Shown: piece after piece, positions 16,463 through 25,563 of the stretch
Position numbering within the stretch: the stretch's first letter is position 1
Layout of the letters: each line of letters starts with the position of its first letter
Assembly: GCA_032250905.1 (NCBI GenBank)
Contig: JAVVEQ010000001.1
Span: 124,001 to 188,000 of the forward strand
From: Desulfotignum sp032250905
GTDB lineage: Bacteria; Desulfobacterota; Desulfobacteria; Desulfobacterales; Desulfobacteraceae
Length of the DNA: 64,000 nt
Reading direction: 5' to 3'
Program-made: the position numbers and the translations under genes
The notes under the pieces: model-generated
The model's database searches: none
What the model saw: the letters and a program-made list of their open reading frames with translations, nothing else
What the model was told of the DNA's origin: nothing

Positions 16463-18027
16463 TCAATCATTTAATTGTCGTCCCTTTGCTGCTGCCCCTG
16501 CTCATGGGCACCCTCATTGTTCTGAACGCCAACCAGCCGATTTTCCGGCTTCGTATTCTGGGGCTCTCCAGCTGCCTGGCAGTCCTGATCATCACCTTTA
16601 TCCTGCTTTTTCAAAGTGCGGATGGACCCATTCAGACCTATGTACTGGGAGACTGGCCCACTCCCTTCGGCATCGTGATGGTTCTGGACCGGCTCAGCGC
16701 CATGATGCTGTGTATAACCGCCCTGCTGGGCCTGTTGTGCCTGGCGCATGCCGTCCGGGGAACCGATCTTCAGGGCAAGAACTTCCACGCCCTGTTTCAA
16801 TTCCAGCTGCTGGGGATCAACGGGGCCTTTCTGACCGGCGACATCTTCAACCTGTTCGTTTTTTTTGAGATCATGCTGCTGTCTTCATACGGCCTGGTGC
16901 TGCACGGGGGCGGAGGACTCCGGACCCGGGCCGGCATGCATTACGTCCTGCTCAACCTGGTGGGTTCCAGCATCTTTCTGGTGGGGGTGGGCATTCTCTA
17001 CGCCGTTCTGGGTACCCTCAACATGGCGGATCTGGCAGTACGCATGTCACAGGCCCCGGCTGAAAATGCGGCCCTGCTCCAGGCGGCGGGATTGATTCTG
17101 TTCGCGGTGTTTGCCCTGAAAGCCGCCCTGCTTCCCCTGTGCTTCTGGCTGCCTGATGCCTACGGCTTTACCAGCGCCCCGGTGGCGGCCCTGTTTGCAG
17201 TCATGACCAAAGTCGGGGTGTATGTGATTCTCCGGGTGTACTGCCTGATTTTCAGTGAATTTGCCGGGGTCGGGGCCGGTCTCCTGAGCAACTGGCTTTT
17301 ACCCGCCGCCCTGATCACCCTGGCGGTCGGGGTCGCCGGCGTGACAGGCAGCCGGGACCTGCGGCGGATCACCGCCTGGCTGGTCATTGTGTCCGTGGGC
17401 ACGTTGCTGGCCGTGATCGGCACCTTTCAAAGGGAGACCATTGCCGCCGCCATTGTATATCTGCCCCATACCACGTTCATGACCGCGGCAATGTTTCTGG
17501 TGGCGGACCTGATCGGGCGTCAGCGGCCGGATGCCGGATCAGGACTGGTCCCGGACCGGCCGGTAAGACAACCCACCCTGCTGGGGCTGATGTTCCTCAC
17601 CGCTGCCGTAGCCATTGGGGGACTGCCCCCCCTGAGTGGATTTTTCGCCAAGGTGATGATGCTCATAATGGTCAAAGACAGTGCCGGAACCCCATGGATC
17701 TGGGGCCTGGTCCTGGGCGGGGGGTTGCTGGCCCTGGTGGCACTGGGACGGACGGGCATCCTCTTCTTCTGGAAACTGCTGCCGGTGAACGAACCAGGGG
17801 ACGCCCCTGAAAATTCCCATGCCCCTGTTCCTGTCTATGCCTTGGCAGATGTGTTTCCGGTTGCGTTCCTGCTGGGCATCAGCCCGCTGCTGGTTTTTTT
17901 CGGCGGCCAAATCACGGAGTTTGCCTTTGCCGCCGCCGACCATGTTATCAACCCTGTTCACTATATTGAGGCGGTACTTGGGCCGGACCGGTCTTTCCCG
18001 CTGATGTATTCTCTGGGAGGTCAATAA
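16459..18027 (+). CDS. mrpD: Mrp antiporter subunit D
   Basis: Encodes 522 aa with about 14 membrane helices of the NuoL/M/N antiporter family. GDIFNLFVFFEIMLLSSYGL carries the conserved glutamate, AVFALKAALLPLCFWLPDAY holds the key lysine helix, and GGLPPLSGFFAKVMM is the typical late segment. Together with MrpA it forms the ion-translocating core. It is slightly longer than usual for MrpD because of a hydrophilic insert near LVPDRPVRQPTLL. The mrpE start overlaps its stop (TAATG). Confidence 0.93.
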   Translation: MINHLIVVPLLLPLLMGTLIVLNANQPIFRLRILGLSSCLAVLIITFILLFQSADGPIQTYVLGDWPTPFGIVMVLDRLSAMMLCITALLGLLCLAHAVRGTDLQGKNFHALFQFQLLGINGAFLTGDIFNLFVFFEIMLLSSYGLVLHGGGGLRTRAGMHYVLLNLVGSSIFLVGVGILYAVLGTLNMADLAVRMSQAPAENAALLQAAGLILFAVFALKAALLPLCFWLPDAYGFTSAPVAALFAVMTKVGVYVILRVYCLIFSEFAGVGAGLLSNWLLPAALITLAVGVAGVTGSRDLRRITAWLVIVSVGTLLAVIGTFQRETIAAAIVYLPHTTFMTAAMFLVADLIGRQRPDAGSGLVPDRPVRQPTLLGLMFLTAAVAIGGLPPLSGFFAKVMMLIMVKDSAGTPWIWGLVLGGGLLALVALGRTGILFFWKLLPVNEPGDAPENSHAPVPVYALADVFPVAFLLGISPLLVFFGGQITEFAFAAADHVINPVHYIEAVLGPDRSFPLMYSLGGQ

Positions 18028-18551
18028 TGCCGAAATACCGCAGATCCTCTGTTCCCGGTAACCGCTGGTTTCCCCATCCCCTGCTGAGCCTGGTGTTGAT
18101 TGGTGTCTGGCTGTTTCTGGTGAATACCATCACTTTCGGTCACCTGTTTCTGGGCACGCTGCTGGGCATTGCCATTCCCTGGTTCACCAACCGGGTCTGG
18201 CCGGAACGGCCGAAAATTGCAAAGCCTTTCCTGCTGTTCCGGTTTTTCTTCATCACCTTTGTGACCGATGTGATTGTCGCCAATATCACGGTGGTGCGCC
18301 TGTTTCTCCTGCCCGACATTTCCCGGCTGCGGCCCCGCTTCATTGAAATCCCTTTGGACACCCAGGACCCCATGGTGATCACCATCCTTGCCAGCGTGAT
18401 CTCACTGACCCCGGGGACCGTATCAGCGGAAGTAAGTGAAGATCAAAAGACCCTGATTGTCCACGGGCTGGACGTGGCCGATGAAACACTTGCAGTGCAG
18501 ACCATCAAAACCCGTTATGAAGCCCCTTTAAAGGAGATATTTTCATGTTGA
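18027..18551 (+). CDS. mrpE: Mrp antiporter subunit E
   Basis: Encodes 174 aa. Two N-terminal membrane helices (about 14-60) precede a cytoplasmic domain with RLRPRFIEIPLDTQDPMVIT and LASVISLTPGTVSAEVSEDQ, the best conserved MrpE motif. It is needed for assembly of the antiporter. It overlaps mrpF by 7 bp. Confidence 0.92.
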   Translation: MPKYRRSSVPGNRWFPHPLLSLVLIGVWLFLVNTITFGHLFLGTLLGIAIPWFTNRVWPERPKIAKPFLLFRFFFITFVTDVIVANITVVRLFLLPDISRLRPRFIEIPLDTQDPMVITILASVISLTPGTVSAEVSEDQKTLIVHGLDVADETLAVQTIKTRYEAPLKEIFSC

Positions 18552-18814
18552 GCTTTGCCATACCCATTGCCTTTGCCCTGCTGACAGCGGCCCAGCTGCT
18601 GAACCTTTACCGCCTGCTCAAGGGCCCGAGCCTTCTGGATCGGATACTGGCCCTGGATACCATGTATATCGATGCCATTGCCATGTTTATCCTGATGGGC
18701 ATCTATTTTCATTCCAGCGTCTATTTTGAGGCGGCCCTGATTATTGCCGTCATGGGATTTATCGGCACCGTGGCCACCAGCAAATTCCTCATGCGCGGCG
18801 ATATTCTCGAATAA
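18545..18814 (+). CDS. mrpF: Mrp antiporter subunit F
   Basis: Encodes 89 aa with three membrane helices. YRLLKGPSLLDRILALDTMY is the conserved MrpF segment with the functionally important aspartate, followed by EAALIIAVMGFIGTVATSKF. It is a small membrane subunit of the Mrp complex. It starts inside the end of mrpE, behind a GGAGATATT-like ribosome binding site. Confidence 0.93.
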   Translation: MLSFAIPIAFALLTAAQLLNLYRLLKGPSLLDRILALDTMYIDAIAMFILMGIYFHSSVYFEAALIIAVMGFIGTVATSKFLMRGDILE

Positions 18815-18838
18815 CCTTAGAGAACAAAAGGATATCCA

Positions 18839-19177
18839 ATGATCTTTGTGATTGAACTGCTGGTGTCATTTTTCCTGGTCGTGGGGGCGTTCTTCGCCAT
18901 GGCCGGATCCCTGGGCTCCTATCGACTGACCGACTTTTTCTCCCGCCTGCACGGTCCCACCAAATCCACGACCTTAGGGGTTGGCGGCATGGCCATCGCG
19001 TCTGCCATCTATTTTTCCTACTATGGGGAAGGCATCAGTTTTCACGAAGTGCTGATCACATTGTTTTTATTCATCACCGCCCCGGTGAGCGCACATTTCA
19101 TGGCCAAAGCGGCCCGGCACCAGGGACTGCACCAGAACCCGGCTGAATCGAAAGCCCGTCAAAACCCGGCTGACTGA
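18839..19177 (+). CDS. mrpG: Mrp antiporter subunit G
   Basis: Encodes 112 aa with three membrane helices. GSYRLTDFFSRLHGPTKSTT is the MrpG signature (LPDFY.RLHA.TK..TLG), followed by FLFITAPVSAHFMAKAARHQ. It is the last gene of the antiporter operon; an AAGGA ribosome binding site lies ahead of the ATG, and a strong hairpin follows 6 bp after the stop. Confidence 0.93.
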   Translation: MIFVIELLVSFFLVVGAFFAMAGSLGSYRLTDFFSRLHGPTKSTTLGVGGMAIASAIYFSYYGEGISFHEVLITLFLFITAPVSAHFMAKAARHQGLHQNPAESKARQNPAD

Positions 19178-19183
19178 AAAGCG

Positions 19184-19222
19184 GAACAGCTTCTGCCTGG
19201 CGTTTGCCAGGCAGGAGCTGTT
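19184..19222. terminator. Bidirectional terminator between mrpG and the BCCT gene
   Basis: GAACAGCT-TCTGCCTGGC (19184-19201), a short GTTT loop, and GCCAGGCAGG-AGCTGTTC form a 17-18 bp stem with one mismatch. It lies between converging genes; T-rich sequence follows on the plus side, and CTTTTC on the minus side. Confidence 0.85.
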
Positions 19223-19254
19223 CTCTATTTATCCATTTCAACGAAGAAAACAGA

Positions 19255-20817
19255 TCAGAATTTCATTCTCCTGTAATCATCATGGAGACCCAGGTACAGG
19301 CTGATCATCATGACGATCATGATCATGGTAAACGGCAGTCCCACACTCACAGCCACCGCCTGGATGGCGCCCAGCGCGTCAGAACCGCCTCCCACCAGCA
19401 GACAGGCGGCGATCAGGCCCTGAAGCGTGGCCCAGAACATCCGCTGGAACCGGGGGGCATCCATTTTGCCGCCGGCCGTAATGGAATCCACCACCAGGGA
19501 GCCGGAGTCGGATGAGGTGACAAAGAAAATCAGCACCAGACAGATACCCAGAAAGGACGTAATGCCGGTCAATGGCAGGTTCTCCAGCATCTGGAACATG
19601 GCCAGGGACACTTCCGTCAAACCTTTTTCCGCCAACGTGCCGATGCCGTTCTGGATCTGGAGCAACGCGTTGCCCCCGAATGCGGTCATCCAGACAATGG
19701 TCACCAGGGTGGGAACCATCAATACCGCTGCCATAAACTCACGGATGGTCCGGCCTTTGGAGATACGGGCGATGAACATGCCCACAAACGGTGCCCAGGA
19801 GATCCACCAGGCCCAGTAGAACACGGTCCAGCCTTTGTAAAATTTTTCATCCGGCCGGCCGATCCAGTTGCTCAGGGGAAAAATCCATTCCGCATACGAA
19901 ACCGAGTTTTTGAACAATCCTGCAAAAAAATGCATCGTCGCACCCGCCAAAATCACGAACGCCAGCAGAACGACCGCCAGGACCATATTGATGTTGCTCA
20001 ACAGCTTGACGCCGCCGTGAAGCCCTCTGTAAACAGAAAACAGGGCCACACCACTGACCACGGCAACAATGATCAGCTGAAGACCCAGGGTGTTGTCAAA
20101 CCCGAACAGAAAATGAAGCCCGGATGCCGCCTGCTGAGCCCCGAACCCCAGAGAGGTGGCCAGACCGAAAATCGTAGCGATGACGGCAATGATGTCCACA
20201 ATATGACCGGGCCAGCCCCAGGTTTTTTCGCCCAGAAGCGGGAAAAATGTGGAACGGATGGTCAACGGCAGGCCTTTGTTAAAGGCACAGAACCCTAATG
20301 CCAGGGCCGTGACCGCATAAATGGCCCAGGGATGGATTCCCCAGTGAAACAGGGTGGCGCCCATGGCGGCCCGGGCCGCTTCCGGGGTGTTGGGCAGGGT
20401 GTTCAGGGGAGTTCCCCACCAGTCCGTGTAATAGGCCACAGGTTCGGCCACACTCCAGAAACACAGACCGATGCCCATGCCGGCCGCAAACAGCATGGCA
20501 AACCAGGACATTCGGGTGAATTCCGGCCTGGCATCCGGCCCACCCAGACGAATTTTTCCGTGGGGCAGTACAATCAAAGCCAGACAGTATAAAACAAACA
20601 GGTTACCGGATATCATGAAAAACCAGTCAAAATTTTCTATGGTCCATGATTTGGAACCGTCAAACACCTTTTTGGCTTCTACCGGATTCCACAAGGTTAA
20701 AACAATAAAAACGACAACCAGAGACGCCACGACAAAAAAAACAGGATGCACATCCATCCCCCATTTTTTGATATTGTCCTGTCCGACCTGATAATCGGTA
20801 TCAAACCTGTCTCTCAT
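19255..20817 (-). CDS. BCCT-family betaine/carnitine/choline transporter
   Basis: Encodes 520 aa with 12 predicted membrane helices. GMGIGLCFWSVAEPVAYYTD is the diagnostic BCCT motif, and the tryptophan-rich segment KGWTVFYWAWWISWAPFVGM forms the substrate aromatic box in this family, with FIARISKGRTIREF after it. It imports trimethylammonium compounds such as glycine betaine, driven by Na+ or H+. AGGGAG lies ahead of the ATG at 20817. It stands next to a betaine/methylamine degradation operon and near two mttB genes, so it is likely a catabolic importer rather than only an osmoprotectant carrier; it lacks a long regulatory C-terminal tail. Confidence 0.92.
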   Translation of the reverse strand: MRDRFDTDYQVGQDNIKKWGMDVHPVFFVVASLVVVFIVLTLWNPVEAKKVFDGSKSWTIENFDWFFMISGNLFVLYCLALIVLPHGKIRLGGPDARPEFTRMSWFAMLFAAGMGIGLCFWSVAEPVAYYTDWWGTPLNTLPNTPEAARAAMGATLFHWGIHPWAIYAVTALALGFCAFNKGLPLTIRSTFFPLLGEKTWGWPGHIVDIIAVIATIFGLATSLGFGAQQAASGLHFLFGFDNTLGLQLIIVAVVSGVALFSVYRGLHGGVKLLSNINMVLAVVLLAFVILAGATMHFFAGLFKNSVSYAEWIFPLSNWIGRPDEKFYKGWTVFYWAWWISWAPFVGMFIARISKGRTIREFMAAVLMVPTLVTIVWMTAFGGNALLQIQNGIGTLAEKGLTEVSLAMFQMLENLPLTGITSFLGICLVLIFFVTSSDSGSLVVDSITAGGKMDAPRFQRMFWATLQGLIAACLLVGGGSDALGAIQAVAVSVGLPFTMIMIVMMISLYLGLHDDYRRMKF

Positions 20818-20895
20818 AAAAAAACAACTCCCTTCTCATAATAGGGTTAATCAAACGATCCCATTCTCAAAATCCACACAATTATTGATTACCGG

Positions 20896-21285
20896 TTATT
20901 TGACGGTCAGTACCGGACAATGGGCCTCCAGAATGACATACTGGGCCGTGGAACCGAACACCATCTTTTCAACTTTGGAGCGTTTCTTGATTCCAATGAT
21001 GATCTCATCCACATCCTTTTCATAGGCATACTGGACAATATCCTCTCCCGGTGCCAGACCCCGGATCAGAATATGGACTTCGCTGTCAATGCCGTGTTTC
21101 TTGAACACCTCCTCCCGGATTTCGTTGAGGCGGTGCTCCAGCTCACGGATTTCCCGTTCTTTCATGTCCGGCTCACAGGTTCTGATCAGATACACATAGG
21201 CACCGGACTCCTTGGCCCGCTTCAATGCCTTGTCCAGTAATTTGGAAGTCGATGTATTTTTGTCATAGGCAACAAGTAGTTTCAT
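20896..21285 (-). CDS. Universal stress protein (UspA family)
   Basis: Encodes 129 aa. MKLLVAYDKNTSTSKLLDKA gives the first strand and Asp of the Usp fold, and DEIIIGIKKRSKVEKMVFGS is the nucleotide-binding G.(2)G.(9)GS segment, followed by VILEAHCPVLTVK, the usual C-terminus. It probably binds ATP or AMP in the cytoplasm. It lies between the BCCT gene and the etfA terminator; AAGG precedes the start. Confidence 0.9.
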   Translation of the reverse strand: MKLLVAYDKNTSTSKLLDKALKRAKESGAYVYLIRTCEPDMKEREIRELEHRLNEIREEVFKKHGIDSEVHILIRGLAPGEDIVQYAYEKDVDEIIIGIKKRSKVEKMVFGSTAQYVILEAHCPVLTVK

Positions 21286-21314
21286 GATGACCTTTTTTTC
21301 TAACAGTTATGGTT

Positions 21315-21349
21315 AAAAAATGCCGGAATCCTGTTGAAAGATTCCGGCA
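21315..21349 (-). terminator. Rho-independent terminator of the ABC-DMGDH-etf operon
   Basis: On the minus strand, TGCCGGAATC, a 9-nt loop and GATTCCGGCA are followed by TTTTTT. It lies 13 bp after the etfA stop. Confidence 0.92.
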
Positions 21350-21362
21350 ACTAAGTTTCAGG

Positions 21363-22298
21363 TCATAGCTTTTCGGTCAGCACAGGGACCACCTCAAATA
21401 TGTCCCCCACAATACCGTAATCGCATTTGGCAAAAATCGGGGCATCCTTGTCCTCGTTGATGGCCACGATCACCTTGGAGGTTTTCATGCCGGCAAAATG
21501 CTGGACCGCGCCGGATACGCCGCAGGCGATATACAGCCGGGGAGACACTGTTTTTCCGGTCTGACCCACCTGCATGGAATGAGGGGCATACCCCGCGTCC
21601 ACCGCCGCCCTGGAAGCACCCACGGCCGCACCGATCTTGGCGGCACACGCCTCCAGCATCTTGTAGTTTTCCGACGCCTTGATGGCCCGGCCCCCGGTGA
21701 TGATGATCGGAGCTTCGGTGAGATCGATTTTGCCGGAATCTCCCTTTTTCACCTCTTTGATCACCAGCTTTCCCGGGTCGCTCACGTCCGCTGTGAACTC
21801 AGCGGTTTCTCCGGCGGCAGGGGCCGGTTTTGCTTCGATGGCATTGGGCCGCACCGTGGCCAGCAACACCTGTGCATCCACCTTGAGGGTGGCAAAGGTT
21901 TTGCCGGAAAAATGAGATTTTCTGGCAGTTTTCGCCTCAAGATCCAGCCCCACACAATCGGACACCATGGGCAGGTCCATCACTGCGGCCAGCCGCGCGA
22001 ACAGGTCCTTGCCTGCAGCAGAAGCCGTTCCCAGAAGCGCTGCCAGATCGTATTCCCTGACAGCGGCAGCCAGTGCCTCGGCCATCAGATCCGGACTGGC
22101 GGTGATATCGCCTCCGGATGCCGACAGTTTCACGATTTGTGCGGCCCCATACTCGGCCAGTTTATCCTTCAGGCCTGCCGGGTCCGCATCGGTTACCAGC
22201 GCAATGATTTCCTGGCCTTGTGCAGCGGTCATCACCCCTAAAGAGGTGTCCTTGACCGCACCGTTTTCAGTTTCAATCAATATGCCAGTCCTGGCCAT
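21363..22298 (-). CDS. etfA: Electron transfer flavoprotein alpha subunit
   Basis: Encodes 311 aa. The C-terminal FAD domain shows the family pattern: ITGGRAIKASENYKMLEACA, GASRAAVDAGYAPHSMQVGQ, TGKTVSPRLYIACGVSGAVQ and KVIVAINEDKDAPIF. The N-terminal half (about 1-185) is the AMP/alpha-beta domain. With EtfB it carries electrons from a flavin dehydrogenase to the membrane quinone pool. Its position after a dimethylglycine-dehydrogenase-like gene points to that enzyme as its donor, as in mitochondrial DMGDH/SARDH. GGAGAG precedes the start; a terminator follows. Confidence 0.95.
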   Translation of the reverse strand: MARTGILIETENGAVKDTSLGVMTAAQGQEIIALVTDADPAGLKDKLAEYGAAQIVKLSASGGDITASPDLMAEALAAAVREYDLAALLGTASAAGKDLFARLAAVMDLPMVSDCVGLDLEAKTARKSHFSGKTFATLKVDAQVLLATVRPNAIEAKPAPAAGETAEFTADVSDPGKLVIKEVKKGDSGKIDLTEAPIIITGGRAIKASENYKMLEACAAKIGAAVGASRAAVDAGYAPHSMQVGQTGKTVSPRLYIACGVSGAVQHFAGMKTSKVIVAINEDKDAPIFAKCDYGIVGDIFEVVPVLTEKL

Positions 22299-22316
22299 AA
22301 CAACACTCTCCTTGTA

Positions 22317-23087
22317 TTATAAAACCTTTTCATCTTCTTTGAGAACCCGGATCAGTTCAGTGACCTGGTCTTCCACAGATCCTTCAATCATTTTGGCACC
22401 GGATCTTTCCGGCACCGGTTCCAGTTTTTCCAGGGTCACGGCACCGGCTGATGCATCGATTCCCAGATCCGCCAGGGTCATCTGGTCAATTTTCTTTTTC
22501 TTGGCTTTCATGATATCGGGAAACTTCGGGTATCGGGGTTCGTTCAATCCTTTGGTGGCACCGATCACACACGGCAGTTTCATTTCAATCACCTGCTTGT
22601 CACCGCCGCCCACTTCCAGTTCCGCCACGGCTTTGCCGCCGTCCACCGTCAATTTACTGACCTCATTGACCACCGGTACACCGAGATATCCGGCCAGACG
22701 GTACTGGGTCTGAAAGGTTTCGGTATCCACGGATCCCTTACCGGTGAAAATGATATCCGGCAGTCCATCCTTTTCCAGGGCCGCCTTCAGGGCTTTGGCC
22801 GTCAGCGTTGCATCCAGAAACTGACTGTCAGTGGTCACCAGGATTCCTCTTTCCGCGCCCATGGCCAGGGCGGAGCGGATGGTGGCGTCTGCCCCGGGTT
22901 TTCCCACAGTGACGATCACCACTTCACCGCCGTTTTTCTCCACCAGTTTGACCGCCTCTTCAATGCCGTATTCATCATACGGATTGGCAACAAACTTGAT
23001 TTCCGAATCCTTGAATCCGGCGTCACCCTCTATTTTGATGGTAGCGGCCGTGTCCGGCACATGTTTCACACACACACAGATTTTCAT
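22317..23087 (-). CDS. etfB: Electron transfer flavoprotein beta subunit
   Basis: Encodes 256 aa. KICVCVKHVPDTAATIKI, FVANPYDEYGIEEAVKLVEK and VDTETFQTQYRLAGYLGVPV are the standard EtfB segments, and LPCVIGATKGLNEPRYPKFP is the C-terminal recognition region contacting the dehydrogenase. It forms a heterodimer with EtfA. The order here is dehydrogenase, etfB, etfA with 18-24 bp gaps, so the three are expressed together. Confidence 0.95.
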   Translation of the reverse strand: MKICVCVKHVPDTAATIKIEGDAGFKDSEIKFVANPYDEYGIEEAVKLVEKNGGEVVIVTVGKPGADATIRSALAMGAERGILVTTDSQFLDATLTAKALKAALEKDGLPDIIFTGKGSVDTETFQTQYRLAGYLGVPVVNEVSKLTVDGGKAVAELEVGGGDKQVIEMKLPCVIGATKGLNEPRYPKFPDIMKAKKKKIDQMTLADLGIDASAGAVTLEKLEPVPERSGAKMIEGSVEDQVTELIRVLKEDEKVL

Positions 23088-23111
23088 AGTTTAAACCTCA
23101 AACAATCAATA

Positions 23112-25532
23112 TTAGCTTTTCATTTTTTCGTTTTTGGAATCATACAGGGGCATCGTCATTACTGTGGCACTGCGTTTGCGGCCCAGAATCTCTACATCCA
23201 GCCGGGTTCCCTCTTTGGCGTATTCAGATGGTACATACCCCAGGGCAATGCTTTTTTCAACCCTGTGTCCGTAACCGCCCGATGAAGTCATACCGACCCG
23301 CTCATCCCCGGCGAAAATCGGGTTGTATCCAAAGGCATCGGAATCCTTGGCTTCCACCACCAGGCATACCAGTTTCCGGGGGACACCTTCCTGTTTCTGT
23401 TTTTCCAGGCCTTTTTTGCCGATAAACTCCTTGTCCATTTTTACGGTCCAGGCCACATTGGTTTCAAGCGGGGTATGATGCACATTCATCTCACTCTTCC
23501 AGGCCAGATACCCTTTTTCCAGACGCATGGAATCCATGGCATGCATACCGATCAGCCGGATATCAAACTCAGTGCCCGCATTCATCAGATCATGGTACAG
23601 GGTGATCTGGTGCTGGATAGGATGAAAGATCTCAAACCCCAGTTCTCCCACGTAGTTCATGCGGTTCACCCGGCATTTGGTCCGGCCGATGAAAATCTCC
23701 TTTGAGGTACCGAATTTGAAAGCCTCTTTGGACACATCATCGTAGGCCACCTTTGCCAGCACGTCCCTGGATTTAGGACCTACCACTACCAGACACCCCA
23801 TCTGGTAGGTCAGATCTTCCATGCATACGGAACCGTCTTTGGGCAGGTTTTCAATCATCCAGTGCTGATCGTGTTTTTTACCCACAGAAGCGGTCACACA
23901 GAAAAATTCGTTTTCATTGACCCGGGTTACGGTCATGTCGGTCTTGAAGTTGCCGTTGTGGTCCAGCATGGGGCTCAATGCGATGCGGCCGTCTTTTTCC
24001 GCTACTTTCTGGCAGGTCATCTTGTTGAGCCAGTCTTTGGCGCCGGGCCCCGAAATCTTTGTCTTGGCAAACCGTGTAAGATCGATGATGCCCACTTTTT
24101 CCATCACATGTTTGCATTCATTGCCCACATGTTTGAAGGCATTGGATCGTCTCCAGGAAGGTTCTTCATACCCGTCTTCTCCCTTGGGCGGAAAATAATT
24201 GGGGCATTCCCAGCCGTAATAGTCGCCAAACACGGCATTGGCCTGTTTCTGGTATTCATAGATCGGGCTGGTGCGGTTGGGACGGGCCGCATCCCGGAAC
24301 TCGTTGGGATAAATGGTGGCGTAAAGACGCGGATAGGTATCTGCAATCTTTTCGGTGTTGTAGGCCCAGTTGGCATAGGAGCCGTAACGTCTTGAATCCA
24401 TGGGCCACAGGTCGATCTCCGGTTCCCCGTTCATCATCCAGCCGGCCAGGTAATGACCGATGCCGCCGGCCTGGGTAATGCCGAAGCTGTATCCGCAGGC
24501 ATGATAAAAGTTTTTCAAAGGTGCGGCCGGGCCCACCAGGGGGTCTCCGTTGGGGGTGTAGGTGATGGGACCGGCGGTAATGTGTTTGAACCCGGTGTCA
24601 CCCAGAACAGGGAACCGGTCAATACCGGCCTGAATGCAGTCCGCAATGTTGTCCAGATCCGGATTCAGCTCTTCCTGTGCGTAATCCCAGGGCACCCCCC
24701 GACGCTTCCACTGCTGACCGTTGGCTTCATACATTCCCAGGATCAGGGAATCCATTTCCTGGCGCAGGTAAATGGATTTGTCCGGGTCCCGCACCAGGGG
24801 CAGGTATCCTTCGGCCTCGTCAATGGCCTGGATCTTTTCATACAGGATATGTGTGTGGGCGATGGCGATGGAGGGAATTTCCAGGCCCACCATTTTCGCC
24901 ACCTCAGGCGCCCACAGGCCGGCGGCGTTCACCACATGTTCACAGGTGATATCGCCTTTATCGGTCTGAACCACCCATTCGCCGTTGGATTTCTGGTAGA
25001 TGCCGGTCACCAGGGTGTGCAGATTGAATTCCACTCCGTTCTGCCGGGCTCCCTTGGCCATGGCCTGGGTCACGGAGTTGGGGTCCACATCCCCGTCATC
25101 CGGCCAATAAAGGCCGCCGATCAACCCGTCTATCTCCATGTACGGATGAAGCTTTTTCATTTCTTCCGGCGTGACATAAGACACATCCAGGCCAAGGCAC
25201 CGGTTCATGGAATACGCATATCCCAGCTCATCCATGCGGCCCGGATTGTCGGCCGTGCGGATAGAACCGGTGGTATGCCAGCCGGCCGGCTGACCGGTCT
25301 CTTTTTCCAGTTCCTTGTAGATCTCGATACTTTTCTTGTTCACCTGGGTGCCGTAAAAATTGGAATGAAAAAAGGACACATTCCCTGCCGCCATCCAGGT
25401 GGAACCGGAGGTCAGCTCATGTTTTTCCACCAGGACCACATCGTCCTTCCAACCATATTTTGCCAGGTGATAGGCCACGGATACACCGATGACACCGCCA
25501 CCGATCACGACCGCTCTTGCATTGGTTTTCAT
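23112..25532 (-). CDS. Dimethylglycine/sarcosine dehydrogenase-like flavoprotein with GcvT domain
   Basis: Encodes 806 aa. An N-terminal DAO-type FAD domain (VVIGGGVIGVSVAYHLAKYG, GSTWMAAGNVSFFHS, VVNAAGLWAPEVAKMVGLEI) covers about 1-420. A folate-binding GcvT-like domain with C-terminal barrel covers about 430-806 (TRFAKTKISGPGAKDWLNKM, YVGELGFEIFHP, GMHAMDSMRLEKGYLAWKSE). This is the build of DMGDH, SARDH and related demethylases, which remove an N-methyl group oxidatively and pass it to tetrahydrofolate. HSNFYGTQVNKKS contains the His region used in the family for FAD attachment, but covalent linkage is unproven. Next to etfBA and an ABC importer, it likely oxidises an N-methylated amino acid; dimethylglycine is the leading candidate. 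Confidence 0.87.
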   Translation of the reverse strand: MKTNARAVVIGGGVIGVSVAYHLAKYGWKDDVVLVEKHELTSGSTWMAAGNVSFFHSNFYGTQVNKKSIEIYKELEKETGQPAGWHTTGSIRTADNPGRMDELGYAYSMNRCLGLDVSYVTPEEMKKLHPYMEIDGLIGGLYWPDDGDVDPNSVTQAMAKGARQNGVEFNLHTLVTGIYQKSNGEWVVQTDKGDITCEHVVNAAGLWAPEVAKMVGLEIPSIAIAHTHILYEKIQAIDEAEGYLPLVRDPDKSIYLRQEMDSLILGMYEANGQQWKRRGVPWDYAQEELNPDLDNIADCIQAGIDRFPVLGDTGFKHITAGPITYTPNGDPLVGPAAPLKNFYHACGYSFGITQAGGIGHYLAGWMMNGEPEIDLWPMDSRRYGSYANWAYNTEKIADTYPRLYATIYPNEFRDAARPNRTSPIYEYQKQANAVFGDYYGWECPNYFPPKGEDGYEEPSWRRSNAFKHVGNECKHVMEKVGIIDLTRFAKTKISGPGAKDWLNKMTCQKVAEKDGRIALSPMLDHNGNFKTDMTVTRVNENEFFCVTASVGKKHDQHWMIENLPKDGSVCMEDLTYQMGCLVVVGPKSRDVLAKVAYDDVSKEAFKFGTSKEIFIGRTKCRVNRMNYVGELGFEIFHPIQHQITLYHDLMNAGTEFDIRLIGMHAMDSMRLEKGYLAWKSEMNVHHTPLETNVAWTVKMDKEFIGKKGLEKQKQEGVPRKLVCLVVEAKDSDAFGYNPIFAGDERVGMTSSGGYGHRVEKSIALGYVPSEYAKEGTRLDVEILGRKRSATVMTMPLYDSKNEKMKS

Positions 25533-25563
25533 TTTTGTTCACTCTCCTTTGCTGTTTGATACA

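Noticed and set aside
24453..25559. 368-aa plus-strand ORF opposite the DMGDH-like gene
   Set aside because: Antisense shadow with no ribosome site or domain; the minus-strand frame is clearly the coding one.
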